Below are positions 51,181 through 60,958 of a DNA stretch of 64,000 nucleotides, piece after piece. The DNA is taken from contig OY723299.1 in NCBI GenBank assembly GCA_963210315.1, positions 1,426,001 to 1,490,000 of the forward strand. The letters run 5' to 3'. The position numbers and the translations under genes were made by a program. Under the pieces are notes generated by a model. It was not told the DNA's origin, searched no databases, and saw only the letters and a list, made by a program, of their open reading frames with translations. Numbering within the stretch: the stretch's first letter is position 1; each line of letters begins with the position of its first letter. The DNA comes from Rhynchopus euleeides (taxonomy: Eukaryota; Euglenozoa; Diplonemea; Diplonemida; Diplonemidae).

Positions 51181-51504
51181 CATTGTTGCATTCACGTTAC
51201 AGCTGGACAGTGGTTTCTGTCATCTTTTACGAGTTGCACAAACAGAACAAAAGGAGACCCCAGTCCGTTTACGGAAGGACCCGTGATTGTCACACTACGA
51301 TGACACGGGGCTGACCTCACAGGCTGCACTGTCGTGCACCCTTCGTACAAACATTTAGCCCCGCTTCTTTGTGTGCCCCTTGTGCCCCCCGCCCCCCCAA
51401 CTGCGACGGCACCACTGCCAACACACGCCCCACACCACGTCCCTGCAGTTTGTGCTGCACACAACAACGGGGTTACACGTGCCTCACGAGGCTGGAACAG
51501 CACA
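51181..51504. other. Leader region of the second cyclase-like gene
   Basis: No gene. It shares short words with the spacer near 20280-20370. 'ccctgcag' at about 51449 is a candidate acceptor. Confidence 0.4.
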
Positions 51505-53256
51505 ATGCTTGCCCGAATCCGGGGCTACTATGAATGGGTGATTTCAGCACGAGGCCGCCTCAGCCCTGCCGAGCAGGTCAACCGCGAGCTCATCTTCCTG
51601 ACCTGCTGCCTGGGCGTCATCCTCCTCGGCTGCAGCTACTCGACGCGCAGCAACATGTCGGTGCTCCTGGCCCTCGAGATCTTCTTCCGCATCTCCCCCA
51701 TCACCATGGCGCTGTGCATCATCGGGTCTGGCTGCTTCCTCAACCGCACCCACATGCAAATCCTGTGCGGCGGTTTTGCCGTAGGCTGCATTCTTGCAGA
51801 CCTCGGGCAACGCAGCCAAGGCTCATTCGCCTGGACTACCCTCATCCTCGTGGTCGACCTGGGCCTGGTCCTCAGACTCAACGCCTTCTGCCACGTGACG
51901 GTGGCCTGCGTGCTGCTGTGGCTGCTGATGTGCATGATCGAGACCTCCACACGCTTCGGGCTCTACGACCTCCCTGGGTCTCCGTCACAGGAGGCCAGGG
52001 AGAATGAGCTTCCGTACGGCGAGTCCTGTGAAAAACTCCCTTGCCCGGTGGCCTTCCGGAAGACCTTCTATGAGTTTGTGAGTAGCGTCAGCGTTTTTCT
52101 GACGGATTTCTTCATCACCCGCATGTTTGCAAAGCAGGTGCAGCAGGAGCAGAACCGCATGCAGAAGACGGTCGAAATGGTGCAGCAGATTGCGGTGCTC
52201 CTCGCAGACTACGACATCGACACCGTCGCGGGGATCCTGGCAGACTCTGAGGGCGATCTCCCGCAGGCGGTTCACGAGGCATTGAAGTGCATCGAATGCA
52301 ACCTGAGGGCCTACCAGCCGTACCTCCCCCAGTCGTGCTTTCCGATGAACATGTCTGGTGTGATGAGCCCCACAGGCAGCATCACAGACACGGAAACACA
52401 AATTAGCAGCATCGTATCGGAAGAGCTCATCACCTCCAGGTCGCGGGTCGCAAAGCGGACGTTCGGAAGCCTGCAGCTGCGGGAGGGCACCCTGCTGGTC
52501 GTGCGGATCGCCAACTCCTGTGAGGCGCTGCAGGAAGACCTGAGGGGGTATACATCCGACTTCTCCGTGTTGGTGCAGGAGGCGATCGCCTCGATGGCAT
52601 GCGACAAGGGGATTGTGGACTTCTTCTCAGGGGACACGGTGTACTGCTCGTTCAACATGGCAAGGCAGTGTGCGACGCACGCAAACAGCGCAGTGCGCGC
52701 GGCGAAGTCACTCAGCGCGTCGTTCAGCGCAATGCTCCCCTCCAACACCGCCACCATGGGCATTGCGACGGGTAGGCTTTACTGCGGCGACATAGGGTGC
52801 CCCGAAATGCGTCGCTTCCTCTCGATTGGCAAGGCAGTCCTCCAGGCACATGCCGTGGAGCGGGTGTGCTCGCTGATGCACATCACCGTCGCCTGCACTG
52901 CCGCCACCTGGCTGGATGCGGAGTGCAGCCACGCGATGCGACTCGTGCCGCGCCCCCTGAGGGTCGTGGCCCCCAGCCTGCAGGGCAACGAGGGCAGCGT
53001 GGGCGCACAGTGCAGCGTAACACACATGTATGAGGTTCTGCTGGACCAGGCTGATACATCGGTCAACGAGGAGTGGCTCTACCAGCTGGATGCGCTGACC
53101 AAGGAGTGGAGCGGCTACAACAGGGCGGTCGAGGGCTACCTCAAGGGGGGGTCGCTCAACACGGCTGTGGTCTCGGCAGGGGCGAAGGGGGTAATGCTGC
53201 GGGAGGCGGTGGCGCGTGCTGGGTCTCGGCTGGATCCCGTTGTCGTGTGCATGTGA
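51505..53256 (+). CDS. Polytopic membrane protein with degenerate cyclase-like domain
   Basis: From ATG 51505 the protein is 583 residues. Five or six hydrophobic segments fill about 30-150 ('LIFLTCCLGVILLG', 'TTLILVVDLGLVLRL', 'VTVACVLLWLLMCMI'). A helical linker of about 150 residues with a Gln-rich coiled-coil-like stretch ('QVQQEQNRMQKTVEMVQQI') leads to a cyclase-like domain at about 315-510. 'LLVVRIANSC' sits where active enzymes have the first metal Asp (here Arg334). 'FFSGDTVYCSF' keeps the second Asp (377), and 'GIATGRLYCGDIGC' matches the later conserved strand. The six-TM-plus-cyclase layout recalls soluble-module adenylate cyclases of ciliates or mammals, but catalysis is unlikely. 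It is related in the cyclase part to the protein at 8752. Confidence 0.75.
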   Translation: MLARIRGYYEWVISARGRLSPAEQVNRELIFLTCCLGVILLGCSYSTRSNMSVLLALEIFFRISPITMALCIIGSGCFLNRTHMQILCGGFAVGCILADLGQRSQGSFAWTTLILVVDLGLVLRLNAFCHVTVACVLLWLLMCMIETSTRFGLYDLPGSPSQEARENELPYGESCEKLPCPVAFRKTFYEFVSSVSVFLTDFFITRMFAKQVQQEQNRMQKTVEMVQQIAVLLADYDIDTVAGILADSEGDLPQAVHEALKCIECNLRAYQPYLPQSCFPMNMSGVMSPTGSITDTETQISSIVSEELITSRSRVAKRTFGSLQLREGTLLVVRIANSCEALQEDLRGYTSDFSVLVQEAIASMACDKGIVDFFSGDTVYCSFNMARQCATHANSAVRAAKSLSASFSAMLPSNTATMGIATGRLYCGDIGCPEMRRFLSIGKAVLQAHAVERVCSLMHITVACTAATWLDAECSHAMRLVPRPLRVVAPSLQGNEGSVGAQCSVTHMYEVLLDQADTSVNEEWLYQLDALTKEWSGYNRAVEGYLKGGSLNTAVVSAGAKGVMLREAVARAGSRLDPVVVCM

Positions 53257-53560
53257 AAGGGGGTGGGGGGAGGGGGGGGCTGACGGGAAGGGCCGGTTCG
53301 GAAACGAGGCAAATCTTTGAGAGAAGTTTCGGTATGGACCCTCGGGGCCACACGCTAACCCAAATTGCAATACAAATCTTTGAGAGAGGGTTGTATCCGA
53401 CACGCCCGGGGCTGCTGGAGTGAAGGGGGGGTGGGGGTAAGGGGCTGGGGTGTGTGATCAGCTCCCGCGGTCACAAATCCCTGAACTGGACACCCCATTC
53501 GGCCCATATGAGGTCAACTTTCACTCCCTCAGAACTGCCTTCAAGTCTGCCTTTTTTTAT
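53257..53560. other. Spacer with a short direct repeat
   Basis: 'caaatctttgagaga' occurs twice, at about 53310 and 53373. No gene. Confidence 0.5.
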
Positions 53561-55285
53561 GGCTCAGCCACACCGTATCTTGTATTCTTCTTTGTGTGAT
53601 GCGTTCGAAGAGTGCATACCATGACTCTCCTTTCGTGCATTATCCATCGTGCATTATCCATCTGCTATTTTTTTACCACAACAGGGAACCTGTCAGTGTC
53701 AAAAAGATAGTAGGCAGCGCTTGGGCAACAAATTCAACCTCCTCATCAGGCTGCGGAGTTGCTTTTGTTTTGCCCGGATTTGGCGCACAAACAACAGCCT
53801 TATCTTTTTTTTGGCCAAATCCCCGAGTTCCAGCCAAGGCGCCACCGAAACTTAGGGGGGGTCATGCAAATTGTTTTCCATTCTCGGGCGGGTGGGTCTT
53901 CGCTACGGGTGCTATTGTGACGCGGCTTCGCCCCACATTATTCTGTGCCGAGAGTGCCGAAGGACCCACCCTCCACCACCCCTCGCCCCTCCCCCATGTT
54001 CCCCCTTCTGTGGCCGATGCGCCGTTCCTTTCGGAACAGCGGCTGCAAGCATGCCACTCAGTTTCAGCAAGGCTGCTGATACAATCATCATGTTTGATGT
54101 GCAGAGAGGGAAAAAAAAAAGTCCTGGGTAAGACGTTAAACTGCCTGGGGGGGCCGTCCCCGGACCATGACGGGTGCCTGCACCAGGAGTCTAGCACGGC
54201 CGTGGTCCAGGGCATGACCGAAAACTGCTTGGGTACCGAGGCTCCCCAGACCAGGATGGGTGGAGACACCTGGAGTCTAAATAGTCACACCACGTCAGGC
54301 CAGACCTTCGCATTGCACTCCGCGAAGACTGCCACACAGCCGCGGGGCAGGTGTGCAGCCTGTGGAAAACCTCGTACAGAAAAGACTGTAAGGGACGACA
54401 GCCCCGCCGAGGCGATACAGCGCCAGACGCGGCCCGAGTTTCTGGAGACCGACCGGGGAACTGGTACGTCTTCAGGATAAGCGCCTCACAGTGGACTGAT
54501 CCTCACCTGTGTGATCCGTGAACCTCAGCCCCATGGTGCTGGAGTGGAGCGGGTGCCTCGACCTCTTTTCGGGTTTTTTCTATTTCTTTATTTTCTTTTG
54601 GGTGCGTCCACCAAAGAAAACGTGGCCACCCACTCGCAGAGGCTCCCGAAAGCTCCAGCATCAGCTCGAGGTTCATGGTGTAGATCGGTGTCTCCAGAAG
54701 AAGGGGATGTCCGGTCGAAGAAGACAAACGACGAAGACAACCACACAGGCCGCACAAAAAAAAAAAAGAGAGCGGGTCTCCCCATCCGTTCTGCACTGCC
54801 CGTCGGCGGAAGTTTCCACTTCTCGCAGGCGCCGTCTTCTTGCCGGAAAGAAGAGAAGGCGGAACCCCAATCTGAGCTGTGGATCGCACACCCTCAACAA
54901 TAATTTAAAAAGACAGCTGCCGTGATCCAGGCCCTGTTGTGCCACTGCCAGTCGTGGCAGTCACGGGGTGTGTTTTCGTGGCAGCCAACGCTTCTTTCCC
55001 TCCCCCTCCCGTTATCCCGGTGCACTGCCGTATGCTGGGTTGCTGCTGCGCGAGGGGGCAGTTTGGGAAATCTGGCAAATCTCCTGGATATCTCCGCTTC
55101 ACAGCGGGATGAATTCTCCCTTGCGAGGGATCAGGAGTCGGGAGTCAAGAGCCGAAGGAAGCCACAGCAGGAATCGCGGGAAAGGGAGTGATTCGACGAG
55201 ACAGTGAAAAAAGGGTGCAGGCGTACAACCAACCCAGGCAAGCCCCCTCCCCCCCCCCCTTTTTTCCCCCCCACCACACACCCCA
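53561..55285 (+). repeat. 1.8-kb tandem unit A
   Basis: Matches 55364-57088 with an offset of 1801-1803 bp, differing mainly in A- and C-run lengths plus rare substitutions. It carries a dispersed-repeat copy (53667-53815), two 31-bp imperfect internal repeats (54163-54193, 54249-54279) and A-runs. The frames of 100-295 residues in it do not look like proteins; they change with homopolymer length between the two units. Confidence 0.9.
53667..53815 (+). repeat. Dispersed repeat, copy 3
   Basis: Blocks 'ttttttaccacaacaggg', 'gtcaaaaagatag', 'ggcagcgcttgggcaacaa' and 'tttggcgcacaaacaac', ending in T8. Closest to the copy at 11968-12127. Confidence 0.55.
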
Positions 55286-55363
55286 GTGTGTAGAAGCGTC
55301 AACGCAACAAACAAAAGGAAATTCATCAGAGCGGTTGTAGCTGTGAAGTGATAGGGCGCTTTT

Positions 55364-57088
55364 GGCTCAGCCACACCGTATCTTGTATTCTTCTTTGTGT
55401 GATGCGTTCGAAGAGTGCATACCATGACTCTCCTTTCGTGCATTATCCATCGTGCATTATCCATCTGCTATTTTTTTACCACAACAGGGAACCTGTCAGT
55501 GTCAAAAAGATAGTAGGCAGCGCTTGGGCAACAAATTCAACCTCCTCATCAGGCTGCGGAGTTGCTTTTGTTTTGCCCGGATTTGGCGCACAAACAACAG
55601 CCTTATCTTTTTTTTGGCCAAATCCCCGAGTTCCAGCCAAGGCGCCACCGAAACTTAGGGGGGGTCATGCAAATTGTTTTCCATTCTCGGGCGGGTGGGT
55701 CTTCGCTACGGGTGCTATTGTGACGCGGCTTCGCCCCACATTATTCTGTGCCGAGAGTGCCGAAGGACCCACCCTCCACCACCCCTCGCCCCTCCCCCAT
55801 GTTCCCCCTTCTGTGGCCGATGCGCCGTTCCTTTCGGAACAGCGGCTGCAAGCATGCCACTCAGTTTCAGCAAGGCTGCTGATACAATCATCATGTTTGA
55901 TGTGCAGAGAGGGAAAAAAAAAGTCCTGGGTAAGACGTTAAACTGCCTGGGGGGGCCGTCCCCGGACCATGACGGGTGCCTGCACCAGGAGTCTAGCACG
56001 GCCGTGGTCCAGGGCATGACCGAAAACTGCTTGGGTACCGAGGCTCCCCAGACCAGGATGGGTGGAGACACCTGGAGTCTAAATAGTCACACCACGTCAG
56101 GCCAGACCTTCGCATTGCACTCCGCGAAGACTGCCACACAGCCGCGGGGCAGGTGTGCAGCCTGTGGAAAACCTCGTACAGAAAAGACTGTAAGGGACGA
56201 CAGCCCCGCCGAGGCGATACAGCGCCAGACGCGGCCCGAGTTTCTGGAGACCGACCGGGGAACTGGTACGTCTTCAGGATAAGCGCCTCACAGAGGACTG
56301 ATCCTCACCTGTGTGATCCGTGAACCTCAGCCCCATGGTGCTGGAGTGGAGCGGGTGCCTCGACCTCTTTTCGGGTTTTTTCTATTTCTTTATTTTCTTT
56401 TGGGTGCGTCCACCAAAGAAAACGTGGCCACCCACTCGCAGAGGCTCCCGAAAGCTCCAGCATCAGCTCGAGGTTCATGGTGTAGATCGGTGTCTCCAGA
56501 AGAAGGGGATGTCCGGTCGAAGAAGACAAACGACGAAGACAACCACACAGGCCGCACAAAAAAAAAAAGAGAGCGGGTCTCCCCATCCGTTCTGCACTGC
56601 CCGTCGGCGGAAGTTTCCACTTCTCGCAGGCGCCGTCTTCTTGCCGGAAAGAAGAGAAGGCGGAACCCCAATCTGAGCTGTGGATCGCACACCCTCAACA
56701 ATAATTTAAAAAGACAGCTGCCGTGATCCAGGCCCTGTTGTGCCACTGCCAGTCGTGGCAGTCACGGGGTGTGTTTTCGTGGCAGCCAACGCTTCTTTCC
56801 CTCCCCCTCCCGTTATCCCGGTGCACTGCCGTATGCTGGGTTGCTGCTGCGCGAGGGGGCAGTTTGGGAAATCTGGCAAATCTCCTGGATATCTCCGCTT
56901 CACAGCGGGATGAATTCTCCCTTGCGAGGGATCAGGAGTCGGGAGTCAAGAGCCGAAGGAAGCCACAGCAGGAATCGCGGGAAAGGGAGTGATTCGACGA
57001 GACAGTGAAAAAAGGGTGCAGGCGTACAACCAACCCAGGCAAGCCCCCTCCCCCCCCCCCCCTTTTTTCCCCCCCACCACACACCCCA
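55364..57088 (+). repeat. 1.8-kb tandem unit B
   Basis: Second copy of the unit, separated from unit A by 78 bp of unrelated sequence. Its right end lies about 155 bp before the next ATG, so it may supply upstream sequence to that gene. Confidence 0.9.
55470..55618 (+). repeat. Dispersed repeat, copy 4
   Basis: Tandem-duplicate of the copy at 53667-53815. Confidence 0.55.
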
Positions 57089-57244
57089 CCCCACCCCTCA
57101 CAGCAGAATGGCGGCACTCACCCAGCTGCCACCGCCTGCCGCCCCCCGATAACACACGCGGGGGTGCTCGGGGGGCAGAGTGCAGGGGAGGAAGCGAGGG
57201 GGGTGGGCCCTGCCTCACCCCCTCCCCTCCCCCCCACACCCACC

Positions 57245-58333
57245 ATGCGGCGGGCCGTAGCCCTCCTCTGCCAGGGCGTGGGAGCGGCACCACCACCGCC
57301 ACCGCCGCGTCACACCCCCGCCCACCGCTACGTCCAGCGGTGGATCGCCAACGCGAGGCGCCAGGGGCTGACACTCCACAGTGCGGCGAACCGCGCCTCG
57401 CCTGGCGGTTCCACATCTTCGTCCCCTCCTCCCGCTCCTCCTCACCACCGCTGTGCCGCACAGCTCCTCAGCGACATCGATGCGGCGCAGCTGCGGCGTG
57501 GCTGGGGGCTTGACGCCACAACCTGCGCACGCGTGGTGCGTTTTATCTGCGCGGAGTGCGGGCATTTCGCACTGGGCCTCTCTGTGGCACGCGAAATGCG
57601 GACCCTCCACAGGCTCCAACCCACCCCGCAGGTGGCGATCGCCCTCGCCGCAGGGGTCCCCCTGCACGCCGCTGCGGGCAGCAGGCTGCAGAGAGGTGCG
57701 GCTTTCGAGCTCACGATGGCCTTCCTCAGCGAGGAGGGCACAGTGCTCCGCCACACCGACTGCGTCGCCATCCTGCGTGCGGTGCGGGGGGGCGGTGTGC
57801 CGCAGGGCCTGCTGCTCGCGGTTGCAGTGGAGTGGGTCCGCCTGGGCTGGCTGCGCCTCGACATGCCGTGCGTCGCGTGCCTCCTCCCCTCCCTCGGGTC
57901 TGCCAGCGTTGTGGAGAAGCTGTGGCGTTGGGTAGCGCGGTGCGCCCCCGAGACGCTCCTCGTGAGGCGTGCCGTCGATGCCTTCGTGCTGGCTGCGGCG
58001 CGCAGCGGCTGCCACGCCCTCGCCTCTGAGGTGTTCTTCACCGCCTTCAGGGCGGCGCCCGGCGCGCCCACACCGGGCGCCGCGTCGTACACCAACCTCC
58101 TGCGGGCCGCGGCGCACGCCCCCAGCCTGGAACCCATCCACGCCACCCTGAAGGCGGTGGCGCGCAGCAGCATCCCCATTGCGGTGTCGGATGTCACCGC
58201 CTGGGCAGGTATCCTGCAGGCCCGCCTGCGACGGGTTGAAGGGGTGGCGAGTGCCACCGAAGGCAGCGTCGTGCCTTCGCTGGAGCGCCTCCTCCAGGAG
58301 ATGCATGGGAGGGCCCGCGCGCGGCGGCGGTGA
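57245..58333 (+). CDS. Probable mitochondrial helical-repeat (PPR-like) protein
   Basis: From ATG 57245, after a C-rich tract, the protein is 362 residues with a presequence-like start ('MRRAVALLCQGVGAA'). The body is all-helical with paired amphipathic helices about 35 residues apart: 'TCARVVRFICAECGHFALGL', 'DCVAILRAVRGGGVPQGLLL', 'AVDAFVLAAARSGCHALASE', 'SYTNLLRAAAHAPSLEPIHA'. This spacing and the 'YTNLLRA' motif suggest degenerate pentatricopeptide repeats, which bind organellar RNA. The frame is open upstream, but that part is Pro-rich noise overlapping the tandem unit. Other helical repeats (TPR) are possible. Confidence 0.7.
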   Translation: MRRAVALLCQGVGAAPPPPPPRHTPAHRYVQRWIANARRQGLTLHSAANRASPGGSTSSSPPPAPPHHRCAAQLLSDIDAAQLRRGWGLDATTCARVVRFICAECGHFALGLSVAREMRTLHRLQPTPQVAIALAAGVPLHAAAGSRLQRGAAFELTMAFLSEEGTVLRHTDCVAILRAVRGGGVPQGLLLAVAVEWVRLGWLRLDMPCVACLLPSLGSASVVEKLWRWVARCAPETLLVRRAVDAFVLAAARSGCHALASEVFFTAFRAAPGAPTPGAASYTNLLRAAAHAPSLEPIHATLKAVARSSIPIAVSDVTAWAGILQARLRRVEGVASATEGSVVPSLERLLQEMHGRARARRR

Positions 58334-59206
58334 GGTTGAAGGTGGTGGGGGTGGGGGTGGAGGGGGGGAGCTGTCTCAGGGGAGGATTGTGGGATGGGAG
58401 GGTGCTCGGGTGAGGGTGCCTCTCGCGTGGGGGCCCTTGTTGTGGGAAATGTGTGGTTCGGTCATTCGGTCTTGCCAGCCAGTGATCTGCACACCGCCCC
58501 CTTCAGAGGAGAGGGCTTGTGGAAGTGCCAAACGCACCATGCGGAACGAAAGAGTAAAACGTCGAGGAGATGATGTGTGCAGAGTTGAAGTGGGCACTGA
58601 TCTGCTGGTATAGTTATGTGATGAAGCACACCCCGCCCCATCGGAGTGATGATGTGTCTCGTCTGCACCGCCACACACCACCCTTACGACAGGCAACCGC
58701 GCTATACACTAAACAAAGGCGCACGCAACAGTGATACTCTGTCCCGCGTTTGCCCCCCATACACATATCCAAAAAAAAACTGAACAGGCCGGGTTCTTCC
58801 GTCTGTGCCGTTTTCTCTGTGCAATTTTTTCTTGATCTCACACAAAAAAAATCCTCAAAGGGAGAAAGAAGCCGGGTGACGATCGGGTGTGGTATTTCTT
58901 CATCTTTTTTTTTCTGCGTTTGTTTCTTCTTCTTCTTTTCGATCGAAGTCAGGCCCATACGACCCATATCTCTTTTTCTCCCCCCATTTTTCTTACGGAG
59001 CCCACCTCGCCCCCAACCACTGCACCCCAGACCGTGCTGTGTTTTCTGTGAACGTACCTTCTTCCCCACCCTCCCCTCCGCGTGCTTGTGTGTTAGGCCA
59101 ACTCTCACACAAACACCACCCACCCACCCACCCACCCCCCTCTGACGCAACTTCGTTTGCTTCCTTTGCCCCCTCCTCTACACCACCACCACCCCCAAGC
59201 GCTGCC
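58334..59206. other. Intergenic spacer
   Basis: About 0.9 kb; G-run at 58335-58370, T- and A-runs around 58780-58930. No gene. Confidence 0.45.
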
Positions 59207-60958
59207 ATGTTTGCTGCGAAGGGGCATCGTGGGAAAGGCTCTGCCCTCCACGGGCCTGGGCAAGGCGGGCGCAGCCGCGGGGCTGCCGCGGCTGCCACCG
59301 AAGTTCAGATCGCAGTGCGGCGCAAGAAGCACGGCGGGGCGGGGCAGGGCGAGAGCGGGGGTGCGCTGCATGCAAGCTCGGGCGACCCGAGGCATGCGGT
59401 GCCCCCAACAGCCCTCCCTTCTGCGAAGCGCAAGAGCTGCAAACACTGGCAGAGGCACGGGACGTGCAAATTCGGGGATGAATGTTGGTTCTCCCACCCC
59501 CAAGCGGGGCAACCCGGCGGCAACCAGACGCAGCAGCACCACCACCGCCACCACCCGCCCCCGCCCCCGCCGCTGCACAGCCTGCCTTATGACGACCGGA
59601 GCAACCATATTCCTGTGGGTGGAACCACACCCCAGCTGGGCGTGGCAGCCCCCCAGATGGACATCCCCAGCAGCAGCAGCAACAGCATCAGCGCACCGCC
59701 AGCCGTGCCCAGCAGGCAGGGGTGGGGGCAGGTTTATGGGCAGGTCCTGCCGCAGCAGCCGCCGCCGCCGCTGCCACCGCTGCAGCACAGCGGTGCGGAG
59801 GCTGGGCAGCCGCAGGGCAGCCGCTGCCCCTACCTCCAGCGCTGCGCTAACAACGGGCAGCGCGGCGCCCCGCAGGGGCACCCATCGTCTGACTGGGATG
59901 CCGGGAGGCAGGGCCCACCCGAGAGCTACCATGGCGGGGGTGGCTACCCGCCGGCGCCCCCGCCGCTGGGGCCTCCCCCGCACCCGCCTGGTGATGCTGC
60001 GGTGTGCCCCTACCCGATGGTGTATTACTGTGGATACCCGCAGCAGCAGGGGCCCCATCACCACCACCATCACCACCATCCCGTGATGCACGCAGGGGGT
60101 GGCCCCCCCGGTGCTCCGCCCGGTGTGTTCGTTGCGAGCGTGACGGGGGTTCCGATGGGGCAGCAGCATCAGCAGCAGGGGCCTCCTCAGCAGCATCATC
60201 ACCACCACCGCCAGCCCCAGGAGCCGGGGGATGTGCCGCCGCCGCGCTATGCAGGGGAGCGGGGGTGGGGCGGGCAGCAGCAGCGGCAGGAGCAGCAGCA
60301 GGGGCACCACCACTACCACCCCCACCCGCACCCCCACCACCAGCAGCAGCAGCAGCAGCAGCAGCATCAGAGGTATAGCCCTGGGGAGGCTGTGCTGCCG
60401 TATGTTGGGCCTGCGTATGGCTTGCCTGTGCCCCCAGGGGTGCAGCACAGGGGGAGGCAGCAAGGTGGGAGTGTGCAGGCGGTGGCCAGCTCCTCCTGGG
60501 ATGAGATGCAGTGGCAGGGTGATGTGGAGAGCGATGACGGCACGGCGGACAGCACCTACAGCAGCGAGGGGATGGCTGGGCTGCTGCAGCACGGGTGGTT
60601 CACCGTGCACCTGGTGCCCGAGGGGCTGTTCGGGGATGATGGGGAGCTGACTACCAACTATGAGGTGCTGCTGTCGCTCGACAGGAATAAGGTTGAGATC
60701 GGGATCCCCGAGGCCTACCTCAGGGAGCGGCTCGCCTTCTCCCCGGCATTCACAGCGGATATCGAGGGGGAGCTGTGCACCATCTGCAGGGAGGATTTTA
60801 CCGAGGAGGACATTGTGAAGAACCCCATCGCCTCGTTGCCCTGCTCCCACAAATACCACTTCTCCTGCGTGTCGGAATGGCTCCGGAAATGCACCAGGTG
60901 TCCCGTTTGCAACTGGGATTCCTGGGACAGCGAGGCCCGCACGATAATAACAAAATAG
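59207..60958 (+). CDS. CCCH zinc finger - RING-H2 protein with Gln/His/Pro-rich middle (probable E3 ubiquitin ligase)
   Basis: From ATG 59207 the protein is 583 residues. A CX8CX5CX3H finger lies at C78-C87-C93-H97 ('GTCKFGDECWFSHP'), the type that binds RNA. A long disordered middle (about 100-430) is full of poly-Gln, poly-His and poly-Pro. The C-terminus has a RING-H2 domain starting at C524 ('CTICREDF', 'CSHKYHFSC', 'CTRCPVC') with all eight zinc ligands in the C3H2C3 order, so it should recruit an E2 enzyme. The combination suggests ubiquitination linked to an RNA or RNP target. Confidence 0.88.
   Translation: MFAAKGHRGKGSALHGPGQGGRSRGAAAAATEVQIAVRRKKHGGAGQGESGGALHASSGDPRHAVPPTALPSAKRKSCKHWQRHGTCKFGDECWFSHPQAGQPGGNQTQQHHHRHHPPPPPPLHSLPYDDRSNHIPVGGTTPQLGVAAPQMDIPSSSSNSISAPPAVPSRQGWGQVYGQVLPQQPPPPLPPLQHSGAEAGQPQGSRCPYLQRCANNGQRGAPQGHPSSDWDAGRQGPPESYHGGGGYPPAPPPLGPPPHPPGDAAVCPYPMVYYCGYPQQQGPHHHHHHHHPVMHAGGGPPGAPPGVFVASVTGVPMGQQHQQQGPPQQHHHHHRQPQEPGDVPPPRYAGERGWGGQQQRQEQQQGHHHYHPHPHPHHQQQQQQQQHQRYSPGEAVLPYVGPAYGLPVPPGVQHRGRQQGGSVQAVASSSWDEMQWQGDVESDDGTADSTYSSEGMAGLLQHGWFTVHLVPEGLFGDDGELTTNYEVLLSLDRNKVEIGIPEAYLRERLAFSPAFTADIEGELCTICREDFTEEDIVKNPIASLPCSHKYHFSCVSEWLRKCTRCPVCNWDSWDSEARTIITK

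Noticed and set aside
53596-54480. A 294-residue frame in the 1.8-kb tandem unit
   Set aside because: The frame is changed by A-run length in the second unit and has no protein-like features.
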